DNA of 59,961 nucleotides, taken from NCBI GenBank assembly GCA_903772945.1, contig CAICTM010000554.1, positions 1 to 59,961 on the forward strand, written 5' to 3'. Of this stretch, positions 20,861-32,673 are shown piece by piece (the first letter of the stretch is position 1; every line of letters begins with the position of its first letter). A model generated the notes under the pieces. It saw only the letters and a list, made by a program, of their open reading frames with translations. It had not been told where the DNA came from and searched no databases. The stretch is from Seminavis robusta (taxonomy: Eukaryota; Bacillariophyta; Bacillariophyceae; Naviculales; Naviculaceae). The position numbers were made by a program, and so were the translations under genes.

Positions 20861-21535
20861 ATGAGTAGTAAGAGATTTTTCTATACTGAAATTGGCTTGT
20901 TTTGTTCGAAACAATCTGAGGGTCTGAAATGCTGCAGCACACTAATAAGAAACCCCCACGGGTGCTCTGAATTTATAAGCTTCTTATAAGTGAGGTTGGA
21001 GTGTCCTGGTAATGGACGCTAACAAGTGCTGACAACTGGTGGTACCGGTGGCTACCGCCGATTCGATTCATTCATGAATCCAAGCCTCACGGAACATAAG
21101 CCTCACGGAACATAACACTTGCTGATGTGTTTCCCCCCAGTATTACATGTACTAGCTCTAGCTAGTACTGGTACCGGTACCGTACAGTCACCCATCGGAT
21201 GGATGTCCTGTTATCCTGTGTCCTGTTACATTAGTCTAAATGTTGTATGTAGTTGACTGAGTCACTCGTCACTCTCCTAATGCTCCTAGCTAGCTAGTAG
21301 TAGCCAGTTCGACAATCGACCACCACACCCAACACCCAAATCCTCAATCATGTTTGCTTTGCAGTCCACGTAGCTGGCCAAATAAAACGGAGACACAAAA
21401 AACCCACCGTGAACTTTTTTTATAAGAGCAGCCCCACGAAGAAGAGCAGGAACAGGTGGTTCCGAAGTCGACAGAGTTCATAAAACATAAAAGAGCCCCA
21501 GATAACTTGGGAAAAATACCCAACGAGAGAGAAGA
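20861..21535. other. Intergenic with short repeats
   Basis: No gene. Contains a palindromic ttataagcttcttataag segment (near 20975-20995), a perfect 16-bp tandem duplication at 21082-21113 (aagcctcacggaacat twice), and dense ACCGGTACC and TAGCTAG words near 21165-21300. Confidence 0.6.
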
Positions 21536-24500
21536 ATGTGTGGCAATCCATCGACGACCCCTGATAACATTGGCAGTAATAAGGGAGCTGCTGATGCGAA
21601 AGATAATCTGCTCCCCACGAAACAAATGTCGGGAACCGCCGCCGAAGAGCTTCCAGTGCTCAAGAGTGAGGCGTACCGGTCTGCTGGGGTGGCTCCTCAG
21701 CTCAAGACACTAGTGGATGCTGAATCAGAAGAGAAGGACGAAAAGATAAAACTGCCAACCTTTGGAAGGCACTCAAGCATGCCTCGTACCGGTATAGAGT
21801 CGCGATATCGATGCAGTCCCATATGCAACAAACTGTACGACCGCGAAGCCCAAGAGAAGCAACTTTTGGAGGCTTATCATCGGCGCACAAGGCAAGCAAA
21901 TACCAAAAAGGCTGCATCCGAGCTCGTCATTATCACAGGCAAGAGTGGACAAGGCAAGAGTCACTTGGCAAGATCCCTACGTCCCAGAGTAGAGCAAGAT
22001 GGAGGATTCTTTATCACTGGCAAGTTTAACCAGTTGCACAGCCAACTAAGGCCCTTTGCTGCATTGGAAGATGCCTTTCGGGAACTGATGCAACAACTCA
22101 AGAGTCGACCTGAGCAGACCTTCCAAGCTATGCAGGCACGGGTAACAGAAGCAGTGGGATCGGAGGCCGCCATATTGGCCGAAAGTTTTCCGTCTCTGCG
22201 CCAACTATTGTCAGTACAACAAGAACTTGGTAAACCAGAATCTTCCGTTGACAATGCACAAGAGAATGGGACCGCCGCTACTGACACTGAGAAGCCACCA
22301 GATGCGCAGCGAAGAATTGCTCTTTCCTTTGTCCGCTTCATGAGGGCCATCTCCTGTCACCATTCCATCGTATGGTTCTTGGATGACATGCAATGGACTG
22401 ATCAAGGATCACTGGCACTCATCGAAGCTACCATTCAACAATACGCAAACAGTTCGGGTCTCGACGGGGAAGAGGGGCCATCCCATGGTGCAACTCTTTC
22501 CTCAGGACTCATGTGCCTGGGAAGCTGTCGTGGCAACGAGGTAGCCGTTGATCACCCACTGTCAGTCATGCTCAGAGGCATTGAAGATTCGGAAGACTGT
22601 ACCATCACAGACATCAGAGTTGGCAACCTGGGCAAGCAAGCCCTCTGTGATATGGTTGCAGATCTACTCATGATCCCTCCCTCACAAGAATGCGAGCAGA
22701 TGGTAGAACTAATCTACAAACAAACACAAGGGAACGCTCTCTTCACTCTGCACTTGCTACGGAGTTTCCAAGAAGATGGATCCCTGTTCCGAAACTTACA
22801 CGGGGATTGGGATTGGAATGCTGGGGCCATTGCAGCGAGATTAGTCGAACGCGATACTGCCTCGTCAGATTCAGAAGAGTCTCTTGTTTCTCTGCTGGCA
22901 AACAAGGTGCGTCAGCTACCAACAGAAACGCAAGAAATCCTAAAGGTAGCGTCATGTTTGGGAGTTGAATTCCACAGGGACGTGCTCTCCAAGGCTGCCC
23001 GGGCTTCTCTGCCACAAGTCCTTAGCGTCCTGAAAGTCGCTTCCGACTTGGAGTTTGCCGTATACGACGAACAAGAGCGCAAGGGGCAGTGGGTACATGA
23101 CAAACACATCGAAGCGACGCAGTCTCTCATCCCTGAAAATGAAAAAGCCGCACTGCATCTACAGATTGCCAAGAATCTTGCAGAAGAGGCGACACCGGAT
23201 GAGTTCTCCACCAATTTGCTTTTGATTGTCAATCATTCGATCAACGGGAGCGAGGCAATTGAAGTGGAGGATTGCCGGCTCAAGCTGGCGGGGCTCTGTC
23301 TCGAAGCAGGACGAAGAATCGCAAAGGGCTCTGCTTTCTCCGCCGCATGTTGCTACTTTGAGACCGGTATCTCTTTGCTAGGGGACGGTTTGTGGGGTGA
23401 CCAATATGATCTCAGCCTTCACCTTCACAACGCAGCCGCCGAAATGGCCTTCATCGGGGGAGACCATGCAAAGACTGAACGAATGGTGAACGCTATTACA
23501 CAGAACGCAAGGAGATTTGAGGATGTGTTGCAAGCCTACAAGACGCAATTGTTATGTTTCATGTCGAGGGAACGACACGAAGAGGCAATCTCGTTGGGGT
23601 GCAAAGTTTCCGGGCAGCTTGGTCAGCAGTTTCCAAAGAAGGTTGGACCTATTGGTCTCGTGATGGATCTCCTCAAGACGAAGAGGGTTCTAAGACGAAT
23701 TGACGATGAGGAGATTCTAAAGTTGCCTCCAATGACGGACTTTCGAGCGATTGGTTTGATGAGCATCATCCATGTCATGTATGGGTCCCTCATAATATCC
23801 AACGTGATGGCTGCACCTCTGGTTGGTTTCCGCCTCGTGAGGCTGACGGTCCGTTACGGCTTGTCTCCACTAAGTGAGTGTCCAGTGTAAACGGCATCGA
23901 ATGGCCTGGACTGCACATCTCACAATGTTTGTTCTTTAATTGTCATCTAGGTTCTATTGGATTTGGGATCTACGCCTCGGTGCTGGGCCGCCTGGGTCTA
24001 GTTGAGCCGGCTGCAAGATATGGCCAGTTGGCTCTGAGACTGATGGAAAAGTTTCCGCTCTCGGGCGCATCACCCAAGACGCTATGCACTGTATGGGGCG
24101 ATGCATTGCCAGCTTCTGTTTCTTACCGAAACTGTGTCGACCCCATCGTCGAATCACACCGTCTGGGTATCTCAAGAGGCGCAACCCACGTTGCGATGAT
24201 TGCAGCGTTTGTGCATTGTGCCATGACCCTCGTGATCGGTGCACCCTTGAGAACATTGGAGCGTCTAATAGTCCAATACAAACACGAATGCTACGAGTAT
24301 GGACAGCTGTTTATGGTCGACATGCTGAAGATTACGCTTCAGGGATGCCGCAATCTCCAATCGACAGGCCTGGTCTATCTCACCGGTTCAGCGATGGTAG
24401 AAGAGGAAATGCTCGAGAAGGTTGCAAACCATAGCACTGGCTTCCTGTGGCTGCACCAGATAAAGTATCTGCTGGCAGTGTACTTTAACGAGTATGAGTA

Positions 24501-25089
24501 CGCAGATTCTCTCACACCAGTGATTCGCAAGAACATGCGTTCTGTTGTGCTTCCGTTCACCGGTACCGTCCAGACATTTCTCCAGGGATTGGTGTCCGCC
24601 GTTTTGGCCGAGAAGTCACGCAAACAGCACAGGGTGGCCCGGAAAAGATTGACGGAGCTCAAAAAGGCAGCCAAAGTGAATCCAGATAGTCTCCAAAACA
24701 AGGTTTGCTTGCTGGAGGCTGAGTTGGCACGTGTATCTGGGGATGTGGACTCGGCAGTCGCCAAGTTTGAAGAATCCATCCAGTTGGCGCATGCCGAAGG
24801 ATATCTCCAGGAACAAGCCCTTGCTTGTGAACGAGCTGGAAGAATGCTGTTGTCACATCAAAGGGAAGTCGATGCGGTGCGTTACTTGGCCACAGCCAAA
24901 AAGCTGTACAGAGAATGGGGAGTGGCAGACAGAAAAGTGGAGCAGCTTGACCGTCTCCTGACAACCAAAGCAGTCCGAATTTCCCGAGCGGAAGAGAAAC
25001 TCGCGAAGTTGATCATTGGTGGGCAGGAAGCTACACCCCTGAACCCCTCCAGTCTTGCGCTGGGCGAGGAGGAGAATCCTCATGAGTAG
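21536..25089 (+). CDS. STAND/AAA_16-type ATPase with helical repeat C-terminus, two exons
   Basis: 1158 residues from exon 1 at 21536-23873 and exon 2 at 23951-25089; the 77-nt intron is GTGAGT to TCTAG, phase 1. The domain begins with LYDREAQEKQLL, the entry strand typical of AAA_16 and PknK-like ATPases. Walker A is GKSGQGKS near 135-142; Walker B is VWFLDDMQWTD near 280-290. The long C-terminus is alpha-helical with TPR-like segments, for example AEGYLQEQALACERAGRML. STAND proteins act as nucleotide-driven switches with the C-terminus as sensor or scaffold. In this class the ATPase is often fused to a kinase or cyclase; here neither is visible, so the partner is unknown. Confidence 0.8.
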
Positions 25090-25790
25090 TTTTGCTAGCT
25101 AGCTAGCTAGTACCCGACGAACAGTGGAAGCGTGTCTCGCTAGCTAGATGTTTGATTGAAACTTGTTTGAATAATTCTGATATACGTTGACGGACGCTTC
25201 TCGTCCTGTGGTGGGTAGTCGAGGGTCAAATCACGATTCTGTCATGGAGGCTACATTTTGGTATGCTGGACAACACTCATGAATGAATGGTTTGCATTTG
25301 CCCGCTCCGAAATTAATTCGATGATTGCATTCTACCCGATCAAATGGTGGTTTTTAGTGTGTGGTGATCTGGATGCTGGTGCCACAGCTGGAGACAAGGC
25401 CCTTGCACTACGGGACAGAGGATGGCCTGTGAATGGAGCTCCTGATTTCTGGCTCGGAAAGAATATACATAGACAGACTCCATCGAGACGCAATGACATA
25501 ACATTGATCTATCGATCCCAAATTTGCAGCTACAGTCTTTGCCATTTTTCTCTCTCCAAGCAACTAGTTGTTTTTGTGTGGCTGTAGAAACAAAGGAATC
25601 GGATCAAAAGCCATTGAATGGTTTGTACTTTTGTGTCTTTCGTCGTACGGTACAAACAAAGTAAGCAGGTATCAATCGTGACTCGGATGTATTGGGCGCT
25701 TTTGGCCACCACCAGGCCGCTCAGGATGAGCTCATTGATTGTCGTTTTGACGTAGCACTGAATCATTTTTCTGTTTGTGTTCCTTTCTAT
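25090..25790. other. Intergenic, converging 3' ends
   Basis: Starts with a TAGCTAGCTAGCTAG run at about 25096-25110. Small open frames (for example 25258-25587) have no recognisable content. Likely 3' UTRs of the ATPase and the E2 gene. Confidence 0.5.
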
Positions 25791-26729
25791 CTATACAAGC
25801 CGTTCAAACTGCACTCCATCCAATATGCCTCCCCGAAGAGTGCGCGTGACCAACCGCTCGAATTGGCGGACATCCTTTCGAAACAATTCTGCAGCCTCGT
25901 GGTTGAGAGGATCATCGGGGTTGGGCTCGTAAAAGAGGTAAATGAGACCGTAAATCACAGCATTGATGTCGAGTACGGGTTTCCAATCTTCACGAAGAAT
26001 CTTTGGAGTAGAGGACAAGACATAAGCCAAAACACAGCATAAGAGACGATTCAATTGATCATGAGCGAGTTTCCAGCAGCACGGAGAGTGGCTTACATTT
26101 AGACACACTTTGCCCTGCAAATCAATGTTGGGGTGGTAAATTTTCTGGACACAACATAATAAGGGAGAGAAAATTACAAGAGTGAGCGATAGAGCAGAAG
26201 ACGCCAACAATGAGTCGCATCATGCTGATTTACGGACCGTGGTGCATTCCACCTTGGGTGGTGTGTGAGGGTAATGAGGTGGGATTGTGAAAGTGAAGTG
26301 ATAGGTGGCCCCCGTCCAGTATCCAGTGTCAGGGCTGATGGAGACTTCAAAGCTCGTCAAGTCGTTTGGATTGGGGAATGTGATGTTTGCCACCTTGCCT
26401 CCATCCAACTCGGCAATGTCTGATCAATGCACGAAAAAGAAATGACAAACAAAAAAACCAATAATTCAGCTATTCATGGCTTCACTAAGTTGCACTGTAT
26501 CAAAACTAACTCCTTTACCTTTTTGGATACGGATCTCTCCTGGAGATCGCTTCTTTCCCGTCTTCCCGTCTCCATTCTTCGTCTTTTTTTCACCGCCGAT
26601 GCCAAACAGAGACACCTTCTGAGCGCCACCATCAGCTGATGGCTCTTGCTTTGGCCGTGCTGCTTCTTCTGCTGCTGCCGCGGCTTCTGCAGCTGCTGCT
26701 GCCTCTCGCTTCTTCTTCAGTGCCAACAT
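25791..26729 (-). CDS. UBC12: NEDD8-conjugating enzyme E2 (UBC12/UBE2M)
   Basis: Transfers NEDD8 to cullins. Four exons: 26729-26519, 26419-26238, 26144-26097 and 26000-25791, together 216 residues; all joins keep the frame. The N-terminus [20 protein letters not shown] is longer and more Ala-rich than in animals, where this segment docks on the E1. Then come VSLFGIGG and [10 protein letters not shown]. The core has [28 protein letters not shown] with catalytic Cys at about residue 145, and [12 protein letters not shown], a UBC12 hallmark. The end RTLRGG...FERLV matches the family C-terminus, so the protein is complete. One donor is GTCCGT, weaker than the others, but the join is fixed by conservation. 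Confidence 0.93.
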
Positions 26730-26779
26730 GGTTGCCTAGAACTCAACTCGATCAACTCAATTCAATTCGAATAATGCTG

Positions 26780-27228
26780 TCAGGTTCCAGGGGTGTCTTG
26801 TCCGCCTTGAAGGTTCGTGCTTTGCTGCTGGACCTGGGGAACTCCTGGCGAAGCACATGAGGCCGACCAGTCCCGAACACATGAAACAAAACATGTTAGA
26901 TTTAACAGAGAAACACATGGACTTAGACCAAGTGCACAAGACAACACTCGGAGACAAAAAGGAGTCGAGTCACGAACAAAGGACTTACGTTTTTGGTAGC
27001 AGCAAGAGACCATGACGCAGCAACGGCGACAACAAGCGCACCGCAACAACAGAGCAACCACAACAACGACCGATTGATCAAGGAAAGGAAGAGGTTGAAA
27101 AGGAGAGCAAAATCACAGAACGCCACGGGGCCGAGAATGTCATGAGGTAACCACCAAGGAGTAGTCGGACAGGTCTTGGGACAAGGCGGACCCGTATCTT
27201 GTAGGAAGGAAATGACGTGATGTGGCAT
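26780..27228 (-). CDS. Possible small membrane protein, two exons
   Basis: Tentative. Exon A 27228-26989 (80 codons) ends at a strong GTAAGT donor; exon B 26833-26780 starts after CCAG and ends QQQSTNLQGG...T with a stop, total 97 residues. The N-terminal half is Cys/Pro rich (CPKTCPTTPWWLP) and is followed by a strong hydrophobic stretch (LLWLLCCCGALVVAVAASW). An alternative acceptor 12 nt upstream gives another in-frame tail. It lies only about 50 bp upstream of the UBC12 ATG on the same strand, so this could instead be UBC12 5' UTR with introns. Confidence 0.3.
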
Positions 27229-27737
27229 AACAACAAGCGATGCTTCTGTTGAGGTAGAATTGATAGGAGATAAAGATAGTAGTTAGCAAGGAAAGGATAA
27301 CAAAGCATAGAAAAACACAAACGCCATGGTCGCACTTACAAATCCAGGACAAAGGAGGAAGAATGAAAAAAAAGCTGCGAGCATTGGGAAGATTCTCCCG
27401 CCGAACGCCTGACGCCCCACAAAAATTTCGTCGTTGCTTCAATTGGATCCACTTTCGAAAGGAAAGGAAAAAGAGCATACAATACTGATAAAAAGGCCAA
27501 GAATGGAGGGAAAAGGAGTCGGCAAGTATGCATTCCATTGCATTGGAAAGGGACGCAAGAGAAGGTTCTAGAAGCAACAATGGAACGTTCTAGAAGAGGA
27601 GTGGAATTTCGGAAATTCCAAGGAGAGACTCCCAATACATTCTGTTTTGTTGGTTGTCGAGGACTCCCAATATGATTCTGTTTGTTGGTAGTGGCGGTAG
27701 GGGACACCATAGTGGATAGCAATAAACTAGTCTAATC
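27229..27737. other. Intergenic left of the MULE
   Basis: Contains a donor-like GTAAGTG and a polypyrimidine acceptor on the minus strand near 27250-27345, which could belong to an upstream exon of the small gene at 26780-27228. A short repeated word, gactcccaatat/acattctgtttgttgg, occurs twice at about 27630-27690 just before the transposase. I could not delimit a terminal inverted repeat. Confidence 0.4.
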
Positions 27738-30587
27738 ATGTCGCAACAATGGAATAGTAGCAACCAATGGAATCAAGGCTACTTGGGTAATCATTGGAGG
27801 ACGTACTACGGTCCCGGTCCAGGCGACTACAATCGAGGAGGATATGCATCCCATGATACAGGGACGAAGCAACAAACAGCAAAGAAACCACCAACACAAT
27901 TGTCGCATTTCATAGAAGATACGCAGTGCAGAGCATGCCATACATTGAAAGATGCACAAGCAGAGGTCGCTAGTCATTATGGTGGTTACTTTGGCGACGA
28001 ATACTGCATAAAGGCCGATGGAACAGAGAAAGGAAGGAACTGCACGAAGTATAAGTATCACTGTACCGCAACCCAGCAACACCCACTGACCGGTATGCAT
28101 GTAAAATGTAAGTGGCGGTGCCAAATTCAGAAACTGACCACCGACACTGATAATGGAGAGACTTTCCAGGTCTATACCAAAGGCTTCTTACAGCACAACC
28201 ACGCCATGAAGCAGCAGCCTGATTCGCCACAGGACCAGCATGGGTTACCCTTTGTGGTACAAAGCTTTATCCAATCGATGATCCAGCACGAACACATTGT
28301 CAAGAATAGATGCATCTTGAAGGTCAGGCCCGAAGAGATCCGACAAGGACTTACCGAATCAATTGAAAGCAGTAGGCGTCGAAACAACAACAGTCACCCG
28401 CTGTACAACCATGCGTATCTCTTGCAGCCGGATTTTAGAGAGCACTTGAAGTCACAAATCAGAAGCTACATGGACCACCAGAAGATCCGGTATATGGAAG
28501 CACAGTTGGGGAAGGAACGTAAGCTGGACAATGCTTACAACCTTTATCGCGCTCTGCAAAACTGGAAGATGCACGTACCACCTGGGTATAAACCAAAGTG
28601 TTACGCAACAGCAGATGAGCTGGCATCTGCACTGAATGCCGGAGTGGACGAAATGTTTGTGTTCGATCTGTCATATGGCGAAGTGCAGGGCAGATTCGTC
28701 CAGGCAATGGCATTAAACACGTCGTCCAAACAGTCCGACTTCAAGGAGAAGATGGAACAAGCCTTCTTCGCAACCTCGCCAACTGGTTTGTTTATGCTGA
28801 TGAACCTTGCCCTTCGAACGAAAGGGACCAGGCAGATATGTGCAGATGGAACAGGGGGCACTTGTGTGGACATGAGCACCCTCATTGTTATTGGAGCATT
28901 GTCTGTAAAGGAAAGAGAGACTCAAGGGCAAGTGACAGCATCTTTGAGACCAATAGCGTATCTTCATGTTGGGGCCGAACGATTTTATCCCTATTGCCTT
29001 ACCTTGTTTGTGTTGAGGAATGTCTGCATGACACTGTTTAATGTGGACTTTCAACTTGATTGGGGCACTTCTGATCGAGCTGATGCATTCATCAAGGCCC
29101 ACCGCTTTTTCCACAACCGTCCAACTTGTTGTGACACAACACAACGGGCACCACAAGTTGTTACTGAATTCAACCACAGAAAGCACACAACAGACACTGC
29201 GAACACCACTAATAATGTGCAAGATGTAGCGAGAGAAGCCCAGCCAGATGCAGTCCTCAGTTCAAGTGGCATAGCAGCCCAAGAAATTGATTGGGAGTCA
29301 TGGAGGGAACAAGCCGCAGTGTCTCCACATCGACACGCCGCGACATTGTGCTACTTCCATGTCATGCAACACTTCTCCAAAAACGACGGCTTTGTGAAAA
29401 AATTCAAGAACCGATCCTTTGCTCGAACCAACAAGAATGAAAGCAATGTGAAGTCAGAGGCTTATCGTCAGGTGCAGTTAATCCATCACTGCAAGACAAC
29501 AGAACAACGAGCGAAGGTGACTGAACTTGTTCTTCGGCACTGGTCAGAGGATTTGAAAGAACACGATGCCGCAGAACATTTCCTTCGAATGTACGCGACA
29601 GGACCTTACTTCAACCACAACTATGCGTGTACTGGACACATTGGAGTGCCCTGCAGTAATTGCAGTAACGAGAGCCACAACCACCATGCAATCAAGGCGA
29701 AAAGCTCACCAGTTGAGTTAAATGTGTCCCTTGGGCGTCTTTTGGTTGATACACTTGTCAGTTTGCTCCGAAGAGATGCAATGGATAGAGCCGATCCGTG
29801 TACCATTGTCATACCACGTACCTGTTCTCTCTTGTGTCTTATAGTCTCCACCTTCATGCAAATGAATTGAGACATTGTGCCTATTCAGTCAAATGGTATG
29901 GGGGTACCCATTGCATGGATCTCCAATATTGGATTTCGAATTGGACATGCCATTACAGGAGAGAGACTGGGTCTGATACGATCGTCCCTTAACGGTGACG
30001 AGGAACCATTCGATGACTTGTACTCTGAAAAGGGACAGAGCAGACATGTCACGGCTCGCAAGATGATTTCGGTCACAAGAAACTCTTGTGTATTAACCAT
30101 GCGAACTGAAGACCGTGCCATCGTTGGCGACTGTGAGGATTGTCGGAAGCGGAACGGCTTCAACTGTCCCGCGGCAGCTTTCCTCCGTAGCCGATATGGA
30201 CAATTCGATGTCTCGCTGGAGGATATGAGAAAGGTTCCCTGTAACAGCCGCCGAAGAGGATATAAGGCTCAAGGAAGGGGGCGGAGAGATGGGATGTATC
30301 AGGGAGGTCTCCTGACGAATGGTCGAGTGGCACGTAAGACTCCCAAGATGCTCGAAACCAAGACATCATTCATCGAAACTCTGTCTACTGATCACAAGGT
30401 AAAGGCAGTCAATTATCTCGGTTTGGAGGTTTCGGATAAACAGAGATCGCGTTTTACAGGAGAGGCATCCACCAGCAAGAACACAGAGGATTCGATGTGC
30501 CTTCAAGAACTTCTCCTGTTCATGAAGGATGGTCCAGCTTATAGACTGTACCAGCAACGTTGCGTGTCGGAGACAAAAAAGGAATGA
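27738..30587 (+). mobile_element. Mutator-like (MULE) transposase, interrupted by in-frame TGA
   Basis: Two reading frames in the same phase, 27738-29870 (710 residues) and from about 29871 to 30587, separated only by a TGA at 29868-29870. Part one has a WRKY/FLYWCH-like zinc finger (CTKYKYHC, CKWRC and HNH, about residues 102-155), then the MULE core: CADGT with the first Asp at about 370, TSDRADAF with the second near 446, and CYFHVMQHF. Part two has a CEDCRKRNGFNC cluster where many MULEs have a SWIM finger. A 63-nt GTATGG-to-ACAG segment at about 29893-29955 could be an intron but leaves the TGA in place. Terminal inverted repeats were not found by eye. Probably a decaying copy; readthrough or an unrecognised intron is the alternative. 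Confidence 0.75.
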
Positions 30588-31056
30588 GATGTATCTTCAT
30601 TTCGAACGAAAAAATGAGGTCGAATATTCAGAGTCGTATTCCGAACAGACAGTGGTGCGTACCTTTCTCAAGCGAACGACCTGGTGCATGAAAGATCCCA
30701 ACGCCAAGCATAAAGACGTAGCAACTATATATTACTTAGATTGCAGTCGCCCACCACCCTCCATGAGGAATGCCTCGATCGACTCTCAGTGCCTTGACAT
30801 AGAGCGAACGATTGACAACTGGGGTGGTTTGCACACTGGTTCGGTCTCCTGAGGAAATTGTCATGGCAAGTGAGTAATACATAGAGATAGACTATGGGTG
30901 AACTGCCGAACCTACCTGCATAGCCATGGATTGGGCCATTTCACGACAAGACCACTTCTCATTATTCCAAGGACGATTTGCATTTCGTCCACTCTGATTG
31001 TCTTTCGTGCTCATTTCCTTGCAAGTTGCAGTTCAAGTTGTCGTAAAAGCTTCACC
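30588..31056. other. Spacer between MULE frames and next gene
   Basis: A 107-residue frame (30529-30852) overlaps the end of the transposase and may be its frameshifted tail (HFERKNEVEYSESYSEQ). Otherwise no gene seen. Confidence 0.4.
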
Positions 31057-32673
31057 ATGGCCGATCGTCCCCGTCGCGAACATCGTCGGACTCCCTCACC
31101 ACCGAGGAAGAAGCCTCCCAAGAAGTCTTCCAACAAGAAGGAACGCAAACATGGCTTTGCTCAGATTACCACTGCCGGAAAGTTTCCTCAATTCGCCATT
31201 GAACGCAAGAATGCTGCTGCTGCCACTGCAAGTAAGCATTCAGCTGCTTTTTGTACCCCTGCTCCTGCGGTTGCTCGTTTGCCAGCACTTTCGTTCACCA
31301 GTGTGTCACGGGATCGAAACACTCCAGGTCATCGTTCCCTTCCTTCCTTGTCAAGCAAGACCAACACCATCACTGGTCCACCCTCGCAGCGTTTCGTTCT
31401 TGCACAAGCTGAGCTTCCCGATGATCCAGTCGACGAGTTCCCTCTGGATCCTGCCATCATCAACTTGATTCGCAAGCAGGAAAAGACTCTTACTGGTCTT
31501 AACATTCTTCGTGCTGGGAATCTTGGTGGAAACCTCGGTCGCATTGACTTGCCTGGGCGTGTTCTTGATGGCTGGACTGAGGTGGATGATGTTGCGCGTG
31601 ACAGCCTTGATATGACGTTGGCCTGGATGTTCGACCGTAAGAAGGAGTTGGAAGAGTATCCATTTTACCACGGACAAGAAGGTGACTATCCATTGCCTCC
31701 TGTTGGGGGGGAGCTGGATTTGTGTGGTGTGCCCAGCGAGTACTCCAGCATCTTCATCGAGAAGCTTCGCTTGTTCCTGATGGAAATCACCTCCAAGCAA
31801 AACCATTGGCGTGTGATCTGTGGTGCCATGAAGTGGTCCCGCTATGAGTTCCACATTCGAAAGGTGTCTTTTGATGCCAACTATCCATGGAATGGTTTCA
31901 CTTGTCTTCCTCTTATTCGTCTTACCAACGCGGACCTTGAGACTCACTCCAGCGAACACCATTGTCTTGGTTTCCTTTGTCGAACACCGGAGAACTACTT
32001 GAACAACTCCATTCTTCGCTCTGGTATGGATCTTAACTGGCTGCGTCACCCTCCCTCTGATGATGATGACTCGGCTTATGATGCCAATACTGGATTGGTC
32101 CGTCGCACTCTCAACAGCGATTATTTGGATGGTGCCGACGATGGCAATGATGGTGACGGCAACGATGACGACCAAGATGATGAAGAGGATGGCAATGAAG
32201 AGGCCGAAGAGGATGGTGACGAAGCAGAAGACGAGGAGGACAGCAAGCCAGCTGCGAAGTCTTCCACCCCGCGAGGACAAATGACTCCGAAGAAGCGTGG
32301 AACTCCATCTGGAACCCTTGGATCGGGGAAGCGGCAGCAACTGCGATTGCCTCCGTTATCTTCCTCTTCCAGGGGCAGCACTGGTGATGGTAGTGGTCGT
32401 GATCCGGTTATGATTGATGGAGAACATCCGGTGGCAAAGCTCCCACCTGTGGAAGTTCGCAAGAAGAGTGCCCATCTGTTCCACAGTCCTGATGGAAGCC
32501 GCATGTCCCTTTCTACGAGTACTCCCGTGGACCTTCCTTCTGCTTTTACTCCATTGTCCTCGGGTTCCTCTTCTACTGGAACTTCCAAGGCCAATGTTCG
32601 TCGGTCTCTGCTTCATGGGGATGGTCTGACATTTAACTCCAGTGATGGAGATGATGACGAAGACAGCAACTGA
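31057..32673 (+). CDS. Unrecognised protein with acidic domain next to MULE
   Basis: 538 residues from ATG 31057 in an ideal context (caccatggc). No family recognised. The N-terminus is basic and Pro/Ser-rich (RTPSPPRKKPPKKSSNKK), nuclear-like. A compact central part, from about 125 to 340, has aromatic and charged segments (DPAIINLIRKQEKTL, GGNLGRIDLPGRVLDGW, SKQNHWRVICGAMKWSRY) that look globular. An Asp/Glu-rich run follows at about 370-410, then a Ser/Pro-rich basic tail ending in an acidic SSDGDDDEDSN. It follows the transposase on the same strand with 470 bp between, so it may be a second gene of the element or captured host DNA. Confidence 0.65.
   Translation: MADRPRREHRRTPSPPRKKPPKKSSNKKERKHGFAQITTAGKFPQFAIERKNAAAATASKHSAAFCTPAPAVARLPALSFTSVSRDRNTPGHRSLPSLSSKTNTITGPPSQRFVLAQAELPDDPVDEFPLDPAIINLIRKQEKTLTGLNILRAGNLGGNLGRIDLPGRVLDGWTEVDDVARDSLDMTLAWMFDRKKELEEYPFYHGQEGDYPLPPVGGELDLCGVPSEYSSIFIEKLRLFLMEITSKQNHWRVICGAMKWSRYEFHIRKVSFDANYPWNGFTCLPLIRLTNADLETHSSEHHCLGFLCRTPENYLNNSILRSGMDLNWLRHPPSDDDDSAYDANTGLVRRTLNSDYLDGADDGNDGDGNDDDQDDEEDGNEEAEEDGDEAEDEEDSKPAAKSSTPRGQMTPKKRGTPSGTLGSGKRQQLRLPPLSSSSRGSTGDGSGRDPVMIDGEHPVAKLPPVEVRKKSAHLFHSPDGSRMSLSTSTPVDLPSAFTPLSSGSSSTGTSKANVRRSLLHGDGLTFNSSDGDDDEDSN

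Noticed and set aside
27140..27722. Minus-strand frames of 146 and 128 residues left of the MULE
   Set aside because: No motif, start context or consistent splicing beyond the small model at 26780-27228.
31351..32594. Minus-strand frames of 329 and 157 residues
   Set aside because: Antisense of the acidic gene at 31057-32673; composition mirrors its codons and there is no start context or domain.
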